Shown: piece after piece, positions 1-7,230 of the stretch
Layout: each line of letters begins with the position of its first letter
Position numbering within the stretch: position 1 is the first letter of the stretch
Assembly (NCBI GenBank): GCA_905233335.1
Contig: CAJOED010000021.1
Coordinates: forward strand, 1-10,898
Length of the DNA: 10,898 nucleotides
Source of the DNA: an uncultured Synergistales bacterium
GTDB taxonomy: Bacteria > Synergistota > Synergistia > Synergistales > Aminobacteriaceae
Reading direction: 5' to 3'
Program-made: the position numbers and the translations under genes
The notes under the pieces: generated by a model
Seen by the model: only the letters and a program-made list of their open reading frames with translations
Told to the model about the DNA's origin: nothing
The model's database searches: none

Positions 1-718
1 CGAACGGTCCGGGAACACACGCAGTCCCTCCGAGTGCTACAGGGAAGAACGCATCAACGACTCTCTGTCCTGTCGTCATTGGGACGTTGGGGGCTAATCT
101 GGTCTTGACGGGTCTGGGCCTTCTGACCGGCCAACGCTGGAGCATCTTCACTTCATGCTTTGTCCCGTTGTCGTCGATTACGGCTATTACGTCCTCGATT
201 GTGTGCTCGCCCTTCTCGATCTTCTCCACTTTGCCCTTCACACCGAAAGGCACCATTATTCTGTGTTCTACTACTACGGTCTCCTGAACAACTCCGAGAA
301 TATCACCGGCGATAACTTCTTCTCCGGCTTTCACTTTCGGCTCGAACTTCCACTTTTTGTTTCTGTCAAGTGCAGGGACGCTGATGCCGCGCGAAATGTA
401 GTGGCTCTTTGCTGCTTTCTCGATGAGTTCAAGCGGTCTCTGTATTCCGTCGTAGAACTGCTCAATAATCCCCGGCCCAAGCTCAACGCTCAATGGCTCT
501 CCCGTCGACACAACAGGCTCGCCGGGTTTCAGCCCGGATGTTTCCTCGTAAACCTGTATTGATGCCTTGTCGCCGTTTACCTCAAGTATTTCGCCGACGA
601 GTCCGAGTTCGCCGATATGCACAACGTCCTGCATACTTGCGCCCTCCATGCCGCCAGCGACTACAAGAGAGCCGGAGATTCTCTCTATTACTCCTTTGAT
701 TTCTTTCTTGTCAGGCAT
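1..718 (-). CDS. atpA: V-type ATP synthase subunit A, N-terminal part (runs off left edge)
   Basis: Catalytic ATP-binding subunit of the V1 head, which hydrolyses or makes ATP as part of the A3B3 hexamer on the cytoplasmic side. Only the first 239 residues are here, against about 590 in the family. The start is the ATG at 718, with a GGCGGGAGA Shine-Dalgarno stretch just upstream. Visible in order are the N-terminal beta-barrel (from MPDKKEIKGVIERISGSLVV), the segment GIIEQFYDGIQRPLELI, the non-homologous insert region typical of A subunits (about residues 110-190), then QRWPVRRPRPV, TGQRVVDAFFPVALGGTA and VPGPF. The next residues in the family would be the GSGKT Walker A loop, so the window ends just before the nucleotide site. 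It lies 38 bp after subunit F. The assignment is secure from the ordered motifs and the operon; catalytic residues cannot be checked. Confidence 0.96.
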   Translation of the reverse strand, partial: MPDKKEIKGVIERISGSLVVAGGMEGASMQDVVHIGELGLVGEILEVNGDKASIQVYEETSGLKPGEPVVSTGEPLSVELGPGIIEQFYDGIQRPLELIEKAAKSHYISRGISVPALDRNKKWKFEPKVKAGEEVIAGDILGVVQETVVVEHRIMVPFGVKGKVEKIEKGEHTIEDVIAVIDDNGTKHEVKMLQRWPVRRPRPVKTRLAPNVPMTTGQRVVDAFFPVALGGTACVPGPF

Positions 719-756
719 TTAATATCTCCCGCCTCCGATTGTTATTGTCTTCATCT

Positions 757-1089
757 TTAACGTTCCGCAAATATGTCCATACCTACGGCCTTTTCTACGC
801 TTCCCCTTATCGAGGCAAGCCCCGCACCCGTCGCCCCTGAAGGACCGGGAACAGGAAGGACGCTTGTATTGTATTTATCGTTGATTTCCTCAACCTTTGC
901 CGTGAACTCAACGAATAGATCTTCCTGAATGAATACTACTGCATAATCCTCACGCGCTAACTGCTCAAGTGTCGCCTCGAACGTATTACGTGTTTCGGGG
1001 GTCAGTATCACGCTTCGGACTCCGACAGCCTGAAAGGGTAAAGCCATCTCATAATTTCCGATTGCCGCCATCGGCTTGTTATCTGCCAT
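757..1089 (-). CDS. atpF: V-type ATP synthase subunit F
   Basis: Small central-stalk subunit that sits with subunit D in the rotor and helps couple the V1 head to the membrane ring. The product is 110 residues, within the usual 100-110. The N-terminal half has the Rossmann-like pattern of the family (AIGNYEMALPFQAVGV, then a VILTP strand and AVVFIQEDL). The C-terminal half has the typical SVLPVPGPSGATG turn followed by the helix ASIRGSVEKAVGMDIF. The ATG at 1089 follows GGGAGGAGG about ten bases upstream. Its start lies inside the end of the C gene (11-bp overlap), which suggests translational coupling. In E. hirae nomenclature this subunit is called NtpG. Confidence 0.93.
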   Translation of the reverse strand: MADNKPMAAIGNYEMALPFQAVGVRSVILTPETRNTFEATLEQLAREDYAVVFIQEDLFVEFTAKVEEINDKYNTSVLPVPGPSGATGAGLASIRGSVEKAVGMDIFAER

Positions 1090-2077
1090 TACTCAACAGC
1101 CTCCTCCCAAATTCGCGGTCAAGTCCTCCCGCAACGCACACAAGAGCTACTCTCATATTCCGCGCTTCAGCTTCCTTTGTGAGCAGGAACAGAAGAACAT
1201 TTGCGGGTGCATCCATTGAGTATTTTGCGCTCTCAAGTACTTTTATCAGGTAGTCATCAAGCGATTTCGACACGTCAGACAGTGCCGCATTGATGTCGCT
1301 CTGTTCGTTGAGTGCACTCAATACACCGCCGATGTCCGTATAAGACAGCGTTCTGCTCCATGTCTCCTGAGGCTCATTGAGGAGCCTGCTCATGTCGTCA
1401 GCCCTGATCGTCCCGCCGTCGTGGAAAAATGGAAGTGCTTTTGCGCTGTCGTACTTCATGCGTGCAAGCCGTATAGCACTACGCAAGTTCTCAACGTCGA
1501 TTTTGCACCGTACCCACCGAACTATGTCGGGCATCTTCAGACCCTCCGCAACTTTCAGCATTGCCGCGAACATCTGGTGATCTATCAGGAGTTCTACAGC
1601 CTGCGCGTTTTTCGTCTGATCCCATAACTGCCAGCACTGCGGGATTAAGTCCGTAAGTCCGTAGGGCAGGAAGCCGTATTCTTCCGTTTCGATCGCGTTC
1701 GTAAGCTCTTCCGTGTCTATCGTTCCGAGTTTCGACAGCAGGTCATAACGCCGGCCTTCTGATTCACCGCCCCTTACTTTGAATAACCCTTTCAGCAGAA
1801 CTTTCACGTTATGGAAGTCGTAAGGAAGCCTGAAAATGTCGAGTAATTCCTTGTCGGGCACAAAAGTTTTCAGCTCCTCACACGTCGCAAGTATCTCGCT
1901 GTCTATTGCCTTGTCGAATCCTGCCGACTGTGAAAGCCATTGTGAATATGATGTTTCACCGAGTGCCTTTAGTGCGTCGTCAATTCCTGCACTGTCCATG
2001 AGGCGCGAGAAAAATGCCGTGTCCAGTATGTGATTTTCCATACCCCGCAAACGTGCTACGGTGTATACGTAACTCAC
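1079..2077 (-). CDS. atpC: V-type ATP synthase subunit C
   Basis: Subunit C (subunit d in eukaryotes) is the funnel-shaped socket that joins the central rotor shaft to the membrane K ring. The product has 332 residues, the usual family length. It is mainly alpha-helical, without membrane segments, and opens with MSYVYTVARLRGMENHIL, the pattern of this family. Internal sequences such as LPYDFHNVKVLLKGLF and CKIDVENLRSAIRLARMKY match the repeated helical units seen in bacterial and archaeal C subunits. The start is GTG at 2077, chosen because GGGGAGGTG lies seven bases upstream and no better ATG exists. It is 15 bp after subunit E and overlaps subunit F by 11 bp. Confidence 0.93.
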   Translation of the reverse strand: MSYVYTVARLRGMENHILDTAFFSRLMDSAGIDDALKALGETSYSQWLSQSAGFDKAIDSEILATCEELKTFVPDKELLDIFRLPYDFHNVKVLLKGLFKVRGGESEGRRYDLLSKLGTIDTEELTNAIETEEYGFLPYGLTDLIPQCWQLWDQTKNAQAVELLIDHQMFAAMLKVAEGLKMPDIVRWVRCKIDVENLRSAIRLARMKYDSAKALPFFHDGGTIRADDMSRLLNEPQETWSRTLSYTDIGGVLSALNEQSDINAALSDVSKSLDDYLIKVLESAKYSMDAPANVLLFLLTKEAEARNMRVALVCVAGGLDREFGRRLLSNGR

Positions 2078-2092
2078 AGGCCAGCACCTCCC

Positions 2093-2671
2093 CTACGCAA
2101 ACAACCGCTTCACAACTTCGGTCTCAATATCAGCGCGAGCGTCCGCAATCAGCATTTCCCAAGAACAGTTTGTGTCTATTCTGTCGTTGCGCAGAACAAA
2201 GCCGCCGGAAATAGGGAGCTTTTCGGGTGAAAGCGTGAGTGTCGTATTGTGTGATGCGTTGTAGCCGTCGAGCCAGCGTTGATCCAGGTGCTTCTCGTTT
2301 TTCCCGACGAAAACTATTTCTTTCCCCGTAGCGACTGCCTGAGCCATCAGCTTATCGGCAAACTTCACGTACTTATCGGGAGCAAGGTCTATCATCTGCT
2401 TGAGTGATGCCTCGAACGCTTCCGACATAAGACGCTGACGAACACCAAGATCTATTCTCTTTGCGTCGAGTTCAGCAACGATCTCACGGCGGCGCAATAC
2501 TTCTGGTTCTTCCCGGCCAAGTCTCGCGGCGTATGCGTCCTGAACTTCTTTGATCTCGGCGTTGACCTTGCGGCTTATCTCACGTACTTTTGCGTCGTTC
2601 TCTGCTTCGAGTGCCTTTATTTGTGCCTGTGAATCGGCTTTGATTTTTGCTTTGATGTCAGCAAGTGCCAT
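2093..2671 (-). CDS. atpE: V-type ATP synthase subunit E
   Basis: Peripheral-stalk subunit that pairs with the coiled-coil G/H protein and holds the A3B3 head still against rotor torque. The product is 192 residues, as expected. Residues 1 to about 90 are a charged, Ala/Lys/Glu-rich helix suited to a coiled coil (starts MALADIKAKIKADSQAQIKA). The C-terminal globular half (about 95-192) contains LAPDKYVKFADKLM and GGFVLRNDRIDTNCSWEMLI, the conserved E-subunit end in which a glycine-rich turn precedes the DxN strand. ATG at 2671 has AGGTG about eight bases upstream. It follows K by 18 bp and precedes C by 15 bp. Its partner coiled-coil protein is the first gene of the same operon. Confidence 0.94.
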   Translation of the reverse strand: MALADIKAKIKADSQAQIKALEAENDAKVREISRKVNAEIKEVQDAYAARLGREEPEVLRRREIVAELDAKRIDLGVRQRLMSEAFEASLKQMIDLAPDKYVKFADKLMAQAVATGKEIVFVGKNEKHLDQRWLDGYNASHNTTLTLSPEKLPISGGFVLRNDRIDTNCSWEMLIADARADIETEVVKRLFA

Positions 2672-2689
2672 TCTTCAACACCTGCCCGA

Positions 2690-3172
2690 CTAGCCCACCT
2701 GAACTCCCATGAGCATTAATATACTCGTAAGAAGTGCAAGCACTGCATACGTCTCAACCATTGCAGGGAGAATTATTGCTTTGCCCATTGCTTCGGGTTT
2801 CTTGCTTATCATCTGGATTGAGGCCGCTGATGTTTTGCCCTGCCAAATTGCCGAATACCAGCCGACTACTGCTATCGGAAGGCATGACGCGAGAATCTGC
2901 AGGCCCTGATTCCACGTGAGAGCTACTGCACCTGCTCCGCCGAGAAGGCCAAGTTTATTGAGCACAAAGAATGCAATAAGCAGACCGTAAATTCCCTGCG
3001 TTCCGGGAAGTGCCTGAAGTATCAAGCATGAACCGAATTTGTTGGGGTCTTCCGTCATGACTCCTGCTGCTGCTCCGCCTGCTACACCTATTCCGATTGC
3101 TGAACCGATACCGGCAAGAGCTGCTGCCAGTGCTGCACCGAAAAGTGCAAGTGAAAGTCCAAGATGTTCCAT
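2690..3172 (-). CDS. ntpK: V-type ATP synthase subunit K (rotor ring, duplicated hairpin)
   Basis: Membrane rotor subunit that carries the transported ion across the V0 sector. The product has 160 residues and four membrane helices, arranged as two fused c-type hairpins (about 1-75 and 88-160), as in E. hirae NtpK. The first hairpin has LQALPGTQGIYG and the second has AIWQGK and PAMVETYAVL. By comparison with the E. hirae Na+ site (Leu61, Thr64, Gln65, Gln110, Glu139), the matching residues are Leu55, Thr58, Gln59, Gln111 and Glu140. This supports Na+ binding, although that is an inference. Only the second hairpin has the key acidic residue, typical of V-type rings. ATG at 3172 is the only in-frame start because a stop codon lies two codons upstream. 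The Shine-Dalgarno AAAGGA is weak and about 14 bases away. A long gap separates it from I. Confidence 0.96.
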   Translation of the reverse strand: MEHLGLSLALFGAALAAALAGIGSAIGIGVAGGAAAGVMTEDPNKFGSCLILQALPGTQGIYGLLIAFFVLNKLGLLGGAGAVALTWNQGLQILASCLPIAVVGWYSAIWQGKTSAASIQMISKKPEAMGKAIILPAMVETYAVLALLTSILMLMGVQVG

Positions 3173-3435
3173 GATGATTTACACGTTCCTTTCAGATCAA
3201 AAATTATTTCTTGTGATACGTTTTTTGTGTGAGGCCGTATCATGTGCCTCTTTGCGTTGACTTAATGCCGCTCTGTGTGTGATGCTGTCTGCATACTCTG
3301 CTCACTTGGCCTACGCATTCCCCTCATGAGCTGCTCTCGTTGTGAGAGTTCGCCTCGTCCGCGTCGGTGAGAGATACATAACGCCGTCCCTGCACACCTG
3401 CCGCCTGAAAGCCTCCGCGTATTACTGACAAAACC
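3173..3435. other. Unassigned leader stretch between the I-gene remnant and subunit K
   Basis: These 263 bases have no gene I can support. The longest minus-strand open frame runs about 32 codons, ends at a TGA near 3323, and has no good start or ribosome site. The stretch contains a short CTCTC/GAGAG hairpin (3334-3348), a CTCATGAG palindrome (3323-3330) and the larger inverted repeat at 3214-3242. I do not see a convincing promoter, terminator or known riboswitch in it. It would be transcribed as the untranslated leader of the K gene. Confidence 0.5.
3214..3242 (-). promoter_or_regulatory. Inverted repeat in the leader of subunit K
   Basis: TGATACG at 3214-3220 and CGTATCA at 3236-3242 are perfect inverted repeats separated by 15 bases. 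In the K transcript they could form a 7-bp stem with an A-rich loop, followed by a short U run, about 40 bases before the start codon. It may be an mRNA stability or translation element, or an operator. Only the repeat itself is seen; the function is unknown. Confidence 0.4.
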
Positions 3436-3523
3436 TTATGCCTTCACGTTCATATATTCTTGTGAAAACGTCTACGGGTTGAACTTTCCGCCGCTCCCGT
3501 ATGAATTGCCTTACAGCTTCATA
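3436..3523 (-). pseudogene. Remnant second copy of the 3' end of the subunit I gene
   Basis: Read on the minus strand, this segment encodes GNSYGSGGKFNP, a TAG stop, then TFSQEYMNVKA and a TAA stop. The true I subunit ends GKFYTGGGEPFTPL then TLSQEYVNVKA. The two line up over the last 25 residues with one codon missing and one nonsense change. At base level, 3437-3477 matches 3561-3601 at 36 of 41 positions. Similarity fades further upstream, with small indels to about 3523, and continues for about 15 bases past the stop (GTATT followed by an ACAAAA-type run in both). Of the five core differences, two are synonymous, two are conservative replacements (V/M, L/F) and one creates the stop. It is too short and damaged to encode a product. 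It is either a decayed tandem duplication or the scar of a replaced I gene. Confidence 0.85.
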
Positions 3524-3559
3524 TTTCTATGATGTAGCATACAGGTATTCACAAAAACA

Positions 3560-5563
3560 CTATGCCTTCACATTCACATATTCCTGTGAAAGCGTCAACG
3601 GGGTAAACGGTTCGCCGCCGCCCGTGTAAAACTTGCCGAAAAACTCTACATACTGAAGCCTCAACGGGTGAACGAATGAGCCGAGTATGTTTATTGCTAT
3701 GCTGAAGATATGCCCGCCGATTATCACGACTACAGCAATCAGCCAGCCCACGTACGGAATATCAGCCGCAAGTCCGCCGAGAAGATTGATTACCATTCCG
3801 ATGACTGCAGAACCGAATCCCAACGCTAATAACCTGCTGTAGCTCAATATGTCGCCGAGATATGACGTTGACCCGTACAGCGCAAGAAAACCGTTGATGA
3901 TCTTCTTGAAGTAGTTGGGTTCACCTTTTCCGGCATATATGAAGATAATCACTGCTCCCAAAATCGACATTGCCTGCCCTATCTGCACAAAATGAGGTGG
4001 CAGCATTCCGCCGAGTCCGACTCCGTACAGGCACAAGCCGACAATCAGCAGGAACCACGATATGTCGTTGCCGATTGCGTCGATAAATTCTCCGTGCCTC
4101 AATTTGTCGTATGCCGCAATGAGAAGCCCGAACATAAGGTGTATTACTCCCAAGAGTAACGAGATACCCAAAACCTGCATGGGATTCGTCATCGGGTCAA
4201 CAAGCATTAACGCATTCTTCAGCGGGACTAACGGGGGAAGGAATGAGTCTATGAAGTTCCCGAAGAACGAGCCGGAAATTATGCCGTAAATGAACGTCGA
4301 CACCGAACAGAACAGGAACAGCCTTATGAATTCCTTTACGCCCGGTGCTATCTTCTTGTACTTCTTGAAAACGTAAAGTATCGTCCCGAAAACTACAAGT
4401 GCATACCCCGCGTCGCCTAAGCACATTCCGAAAAATATCCAGAAAAACGGCGCAAGTAACGGTGTCGGGTCTATCCCCCTGTATGTCGGCGATGAGTAAA
4501 GCTCCGTGAGTATGTTGAACGGCCTCACTGTGTCCCCGTTGTTGAGGAGTGAAGGCGGCTCATCTTCCGGCGCAGGGTCTGACACAACAAGCTCGATGTC
4601 CGTGCCTATTGCGTTGATTTTCTCCTGAATATCCCCGGCCTTGTCCGCAGGAAACCAGAACTTTGTGAGCATTGTGCTCTCTGTCTCCTCACTCCTGGCC
4701 GTGCCGTTATAGCGCGTGGACATGCTGTTGTAGTAGTCAGAGAGTTTCTGCACAGTCGGTACGTTCGCTTCTGCAAGTGCTGACATTTTCGCCGACAATG
4801 ATAACTCTTTGGCTTCAAGTTCCTTTGCTGCTTCCGTATACTTTTCGCGCTCCTCGTCAACTGTTCCCGTGAATGAAGCAGGAATTTCCACGAGAGAGAC
4901 CCCGCACTTTGCGCAAGCCTCTTTCACGTCTGCCTCAACAGAACGCGAATAAATCAATGCGGCATAAACTTCTGCTTGTTTGTCCTTCTCGTCGAACGGG
5001 GCAATCAATAACTCCGTGTCCTGAGAGAACTGCGACAAGTCCCCTAGTGCCGCCCTCAACCCGCTGACATTTTCGGCCTTCAGTGTTCCGATTAGTGCCG
5101 TAACTGTCCGGGTGCCTTCCGTAACTACTGAAAGAGGATACGGGAAAAATCCGAGAGATGACAAAATTGATGTGTTCAATCTTGCTTCAGAAAGTTTCAG
5201 GCGTACCTCTCCCGTTTCGTGTTCGACTGCGCGGGTGTTTTCGCAGACTGTCTTCAAATCCGTAGCAGACGCAAGCTCTTCAAGTTCCGCCATAGTTGCT
5301 TCTGGACGTTCACCAAGCATTCTGTCAAGTGCCGGTATGGGGTCGACATAGTGCGGTGTGAGCGTCCGTGTCAGGTAGCGGACATCTGATAACTTGTCGT
5401 CAATATTCGCGAGCAGTGCTTCAACTTCATGCGGGCGGGGCTGGTTTTCCTCCGTCGTGCTGATAATCTGACATGCTCCCGTTTCCTGCAATACTGCGGC
5501 AATTTGTTCATGAACGGATTTGTGATAGTACAGTTCCGCCTTCTTAAGCCTGGCTACTCCCAT
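3560..5563 (-). CDS. ntpI: V-type ATP synthase subunit I (a-type stator subunit)
   Basis: Large stator subunit that forms the ion half-channels against the K ring and anchors the peripheral stalks. The product is 667 residues, normal for the family. The N-terminal half (about 1-350) is soluble and alpha/coiled-coil rich. The C-terminal half begins at YRGIDPTPLLAPFFWIFFGM and has about seven or eight membrane helices. Both arginines known to matter in the yeast a subunit Vph1 (R735 and R799) have counterparts: Arg577 in LSYSRLLALGFG and Arg635 in VHPLRLQYVEFFGKFY. ATG at 5563 has AGAGGTGA upstream, and the start overlaps the end of the coiled-coil gene by 20 bp, so translation is probably coupled. 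Downstream lies a decayed copy of its own last 25 codons, before the K gene. Confidence 0.96.
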   Translation of the reverse strand: MGVARLKKAELYYHKSVHEQIAAVLQETGACQIISTTEENQPRPHEVEALLANIDDKLSDVRYLTRTLTPHYVDPIPALDRMLGERPEATMAELEELASATDLKTVCENTRAVEHETGEVRLKLSEARLNTSILSSLGFFPYPLSVVTEGTRTVTALIGTLKAENVSGLRAALGDLSQFSQDTELLIAPFDEKDKQAEVYAALIYSRSVEADVKEACAKCGVSLVEIPASFTGTVDEEREKYTEAAKELEAKELSLSAKMSALAEANVPTVQKLSDYYNSMSTRYNGTARSEETESTMLTKFWFPADKAGDIQEKINAIGTDIELVVSDPAPEDEPPSLLNNGDTVRPFNILTELYSSPTYRGIDPTPLLAPFFWIFFGMCLGDAGYALVVFGTILYVFKKYKKIAPGVKEFIRLFLFCSVSTFIYGIISGSFFGNFIDSFLPPLVPLKNALMLVDPMTNPMQVLGISLLLGVIHLMFGLLIAAYDKLRHGEFIDAIGNDISWFLLIVGLCLYGVGLGGMLPPHFVQIGQAMSILGAVIIFIYAGKGEPNYFKKIINGFLALYGSTSYLGDILSYSRLLALGFGSAVIGMVINLLGGLAADIPYVGWLIAVVVIIGGHIFSIAINILGSFVHPLRLQYVEFFGKFYTGGGEPFTPLTLSQEYVNVKA

Positions 5564-5879
5564 ATTTTTTCATCACCTCTTCCGTTATGAATGAAGCAGC
5601 TGCGGGAATTTTGTCCTTGTGCTTTGTGTAGAAAGACTTTGCGTCTGCCTCACGCTTTGATAAAACACTTTTCGCCTTAGTCTCTGCTGCCTCTTCTGCT
5701 CTACGTATCTTGTCCCTGAAATTACGTGCCGCACTCTGCCTTGCTTCCTTGAGGGAATTTTCAGCGTCCGCACTTGCACGATTGAGCTTCTTTGCAGCAT
5801 CTTCTTTGGCCTTCTGCACAGCATTAGCCGCTTGAGTTTCAGCAGCTTTTATCTCGGCTATTGTCGGGTTGTCCGCCAT
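5544..5879 (-). CDS. V-type ATPase coiled-coil peripheral stalk subunit (G/H type)
   Basis: First gene of the ATPase operon. The 111-residue product is almost wholly a charged, Ala-rich helix (from about residue 8 to 90, with AEIKAAETQAANAVQKAKED and long runs of K, E, A, R). This is the pattern of the archaeal AhaH / eukaryotic G / E. hirae NtpF subunit that dimerises with subunit E to form the outer stalk. There is no membrane segment. I chose the ATG at 5879 because GGAGGTGA (5888-5895) lies eight bases before it. The GTG at 5891 would add four residues but sits inside that ribosome site. The family evolves fast, so the call rests on coiled-coil character, length and its position directly before I. 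An unrelated coiled-coil protein is a remote alternative. Confidence 0.88.
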   Translation of the reverse strand: MADNPTIAEIKAAETQAANAVQKAKEDAAKKLNRASADAENSLKEARQSAARNFRDKIRRAEEAAETKAKSVLSKREADAKSFYTKHKDKIPAAASFITEEVMKKYGSSQA

Positions 5880-5887
5880 TGTAATAC

Positions 5888-5895
5888 TCACCTCC
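5888..5895 (-). promoter_or_regulatory. Ribosome binding site that fixes the first ATPase gene start
   Basis: GGAGGTGA on the minus strand is a full complement to the 16S anti-Shine-Dalgarno sequence and lies eight bases before the ATG at 5879. It overlaps the alternative GTG at 5891, which argues against the longer start. Confidence 0.75.
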
Positions 5896-5944
5896 CCTCC
5901 TGAAAATATTATTAAGTTGTTAAGTACAGTCTGAACGAAAATAA

Positions 5945-5972
5945 ATTATACATAAAAAAATTTTGCGTTCAA
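5945..5972 (-). promoter_or_regulatory. Promoter of the V-type ATPase operon
   Basis: On the minus strand there is TTGAAC (5967-5972), a 16-base spacer, and a perfect TATAAT (5945-5950). Transcription would start near 5938, giving a leader of about 60 bases. It is the only consensus-like promoter I see upstream of the ATPase genes. A TTAAG-TTG-TTAAG direct repeat lies in the leader (around 5910-5922), with no known role. Confidence 0.65.
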
Positions 5973-6008
5973 CCTGAAAACAAACTAGCAGAAATTATTT
6001 TGCAGGAT

Positions 6009-6017
6009 TGATATAAA
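6009..6017 (+). promoter_or_regulatory. Extended -10 promoter of the GGDEF gene
   Basis: TGATATAAA (TG-N-TATAAA) at 6009-6017 is an extended -10 element about 37 bases before the ATG. No good -35 lies at the usual distance, which is common for extended -10 promoters. It is arranged back to back with the ATPase promoter; the two -10 elements are about 60 bases apart. Confidence 0.45.
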
Positions 6018-6053
6018 ATATTGTTACCAAAAATTTCGGGAGTGAGAATAAAA

Positions 6054-7223
6054 ATGTCATTTGCCGCCGCGTTACTAAGAGTATGGGAAGAATATTCCGC
6101 AGTACTCACATCATCAGGCTATGCACTGTTCAACATTGAGGCTCATGTATTCAGCGTGATAGTTCTCGCGATACTCTTCAACCGTCAGCAAAATTCTTCT
6201 GACCAGACAGAAGCAAGAGTAATTTGGAGCCGTCTTTTGTTCGTGCAGATTCTCGTGTGCATATCGCAGGTTGTGCGCGTGCTGGCCGACGTTGATATTA
6301 TTCCCGACGCTCACACATCACACTACGCAATCAGGGCTGTTCACTCGGCGTTGTTCGGTCTCATGTGCTGGCTGGTGTTCGTGTACATTGAGACGTTCCA
6401 GCAGTCCGGCATCGTGAAGACCTCCGCGCGAAAATTCCTCACAGCGTGCCCGTTGTTTGTGCTGATTGTGCTCTCACTCTTTGCTGGGGATCTATTCCCG
6501 GTCGTGCATCTCGTCTATCCTCTTGCGTCAGTACTGCTGGCTGTCATGAGGCGGCGAAAAATGACACGTTACGAGCGGGACACGACTCCTGCTGCGGCGA
6601 TTTACCCGGCGTTTTTCGTGGCGTGTGTACCCGTTCAGGCTCTGAACTGGAGAATGCCTTTCTTGTGCTACGTTATCGTTATCGCTGATATTTTCGTGTA
6701 CATCTCTTACGCTGACAGCCTCGTATCGATTGACCCCCTCACGAAAATTCACAACAAGAACGGTCTCGTCCGGGAACTTTCAGAACGTCTTGCGCGCGGA
6801 AACCCGGAAACCCTGCACGTGTTCGCTCTCGATGTCGACAACTTGAACGCAGTGAACGCCAGCTACGGACGAACAGAAGGAGACAGGGCATTAGTCATCA
6901 TTGCGGGCGCGCTGAAAAAATTGTGCGAGGAAGAACACCCATGCTACATATCGCGGTATTACGGCGACGAGTTCATAATCACTGCTGACATTCACGACGA
7001 CGAAGAACGCGAACTGTTCACCGAACACATACGGAACTACATCAGCAACGCGGCAACAGCAAAAGACCTTCACTATCACATACGGGTAAATATCGGGTGG
7101 GCAAAGTATGAGCAGTTCAGCAGGACGGAAACTATAACGGGACTTATCGAGGAAGCCGACCGCGCAATGTATGAGGACAAAGAGAAGCGTAGGTTTGCGG
7201 CAATGTGGAACGCGGGAAGATAA
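6054..7223 (+). CDS. Membrane-bound GGDEF-domain protein (probable diguanylate cyclase, YGDEF variant)
   Basis: Probable c-di-GMP-forming signalling enzyme of 389 residues. Residues about 20-220 contain some seven hydrophobic helices (for example 57-77, 93-112, 128-147, 201-219), forming a membrane sensor I cannot assign to a named family. The GGDEF domain starts at SIDPLTKIHNKNGLV (225-239) and includes the metal-site segment ALDVDNLNAVNASYGRTEGD (258-277, with Asp260) and the signature RYYGDEF (301-307). The first glycine of GGDEF is replaced by Tyr303, while Asp305, Glu306 and Phe307 are kept. The RxxD product-inhibition site is absent: the matching positions are Glu294 and Cys297. ATG at 6054 follows GGGAGTGAG. 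A TTG at 6021 is possible but lies at the start of the transcript without a ribosome site. Activity is plausible but unproven because of the altered signature. Confidence 0.85.
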   Translation: MSFAAALLRVWEEYSAVLTSSGYALFNIEAHVFSVIVLAILFNRQQNSSDQTEARVIWSRLLFVQILVCISQVVRVLADVDIIPDAHTSHYAIRAVHSALFGLMCWLVFVYIETFQQSGIVKTSARKFLTACPLFVLIVLSLFAGDLFPVVHLVYPLASVLLAVMRRRKMTRYERDTTPAAAIYPAFFVACVPVQALNWRMPFLCYVIVIADIFVYISYADSLVSIDPLTKIHNKNGLVRELSERLARGNPETLHVFALDVDNLNAVNASYGRTEGDRALVIIAGALKKLCEEEHPCYISRYYGDEFIITADIHDDEERELFTEHIRNYISNAATAKDLHYHIRVNIGWAKYEQFSRTETITGLIEEADRAMYEDKEKRRFAAMWNAGR

Positions 7224-7230
7224 AGAAAAT

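Noticed and set aside
155..562. Plus-strand open frame of 135 codons opposite subunit A
   Set aside because: The minus strand encodes an unmistakable A subunit; the plus-strand product has no recognisable features.
3323..3428. Possible second remnant, of a subunit F-like protein (minus-strand frame containing GGFQAAGVQG)
   Set aside because: It resembles FQAVGV in the true F subunit for only a few residues, has no start or ribosome site, and could be chance.
5880..5891. GTG 5891 as the start of the first ATPase gene
   Set aside because: It lies inside the strong GGAGGTGA site that serves the ATG at 5879.
6021..6053. TTG 6021 as the start of the GGDEF protein
   Set aside because: It lies a few bases after the putative -10 element and has no ribosome site; ATG 6054 has GGGAGTGAG upstream.
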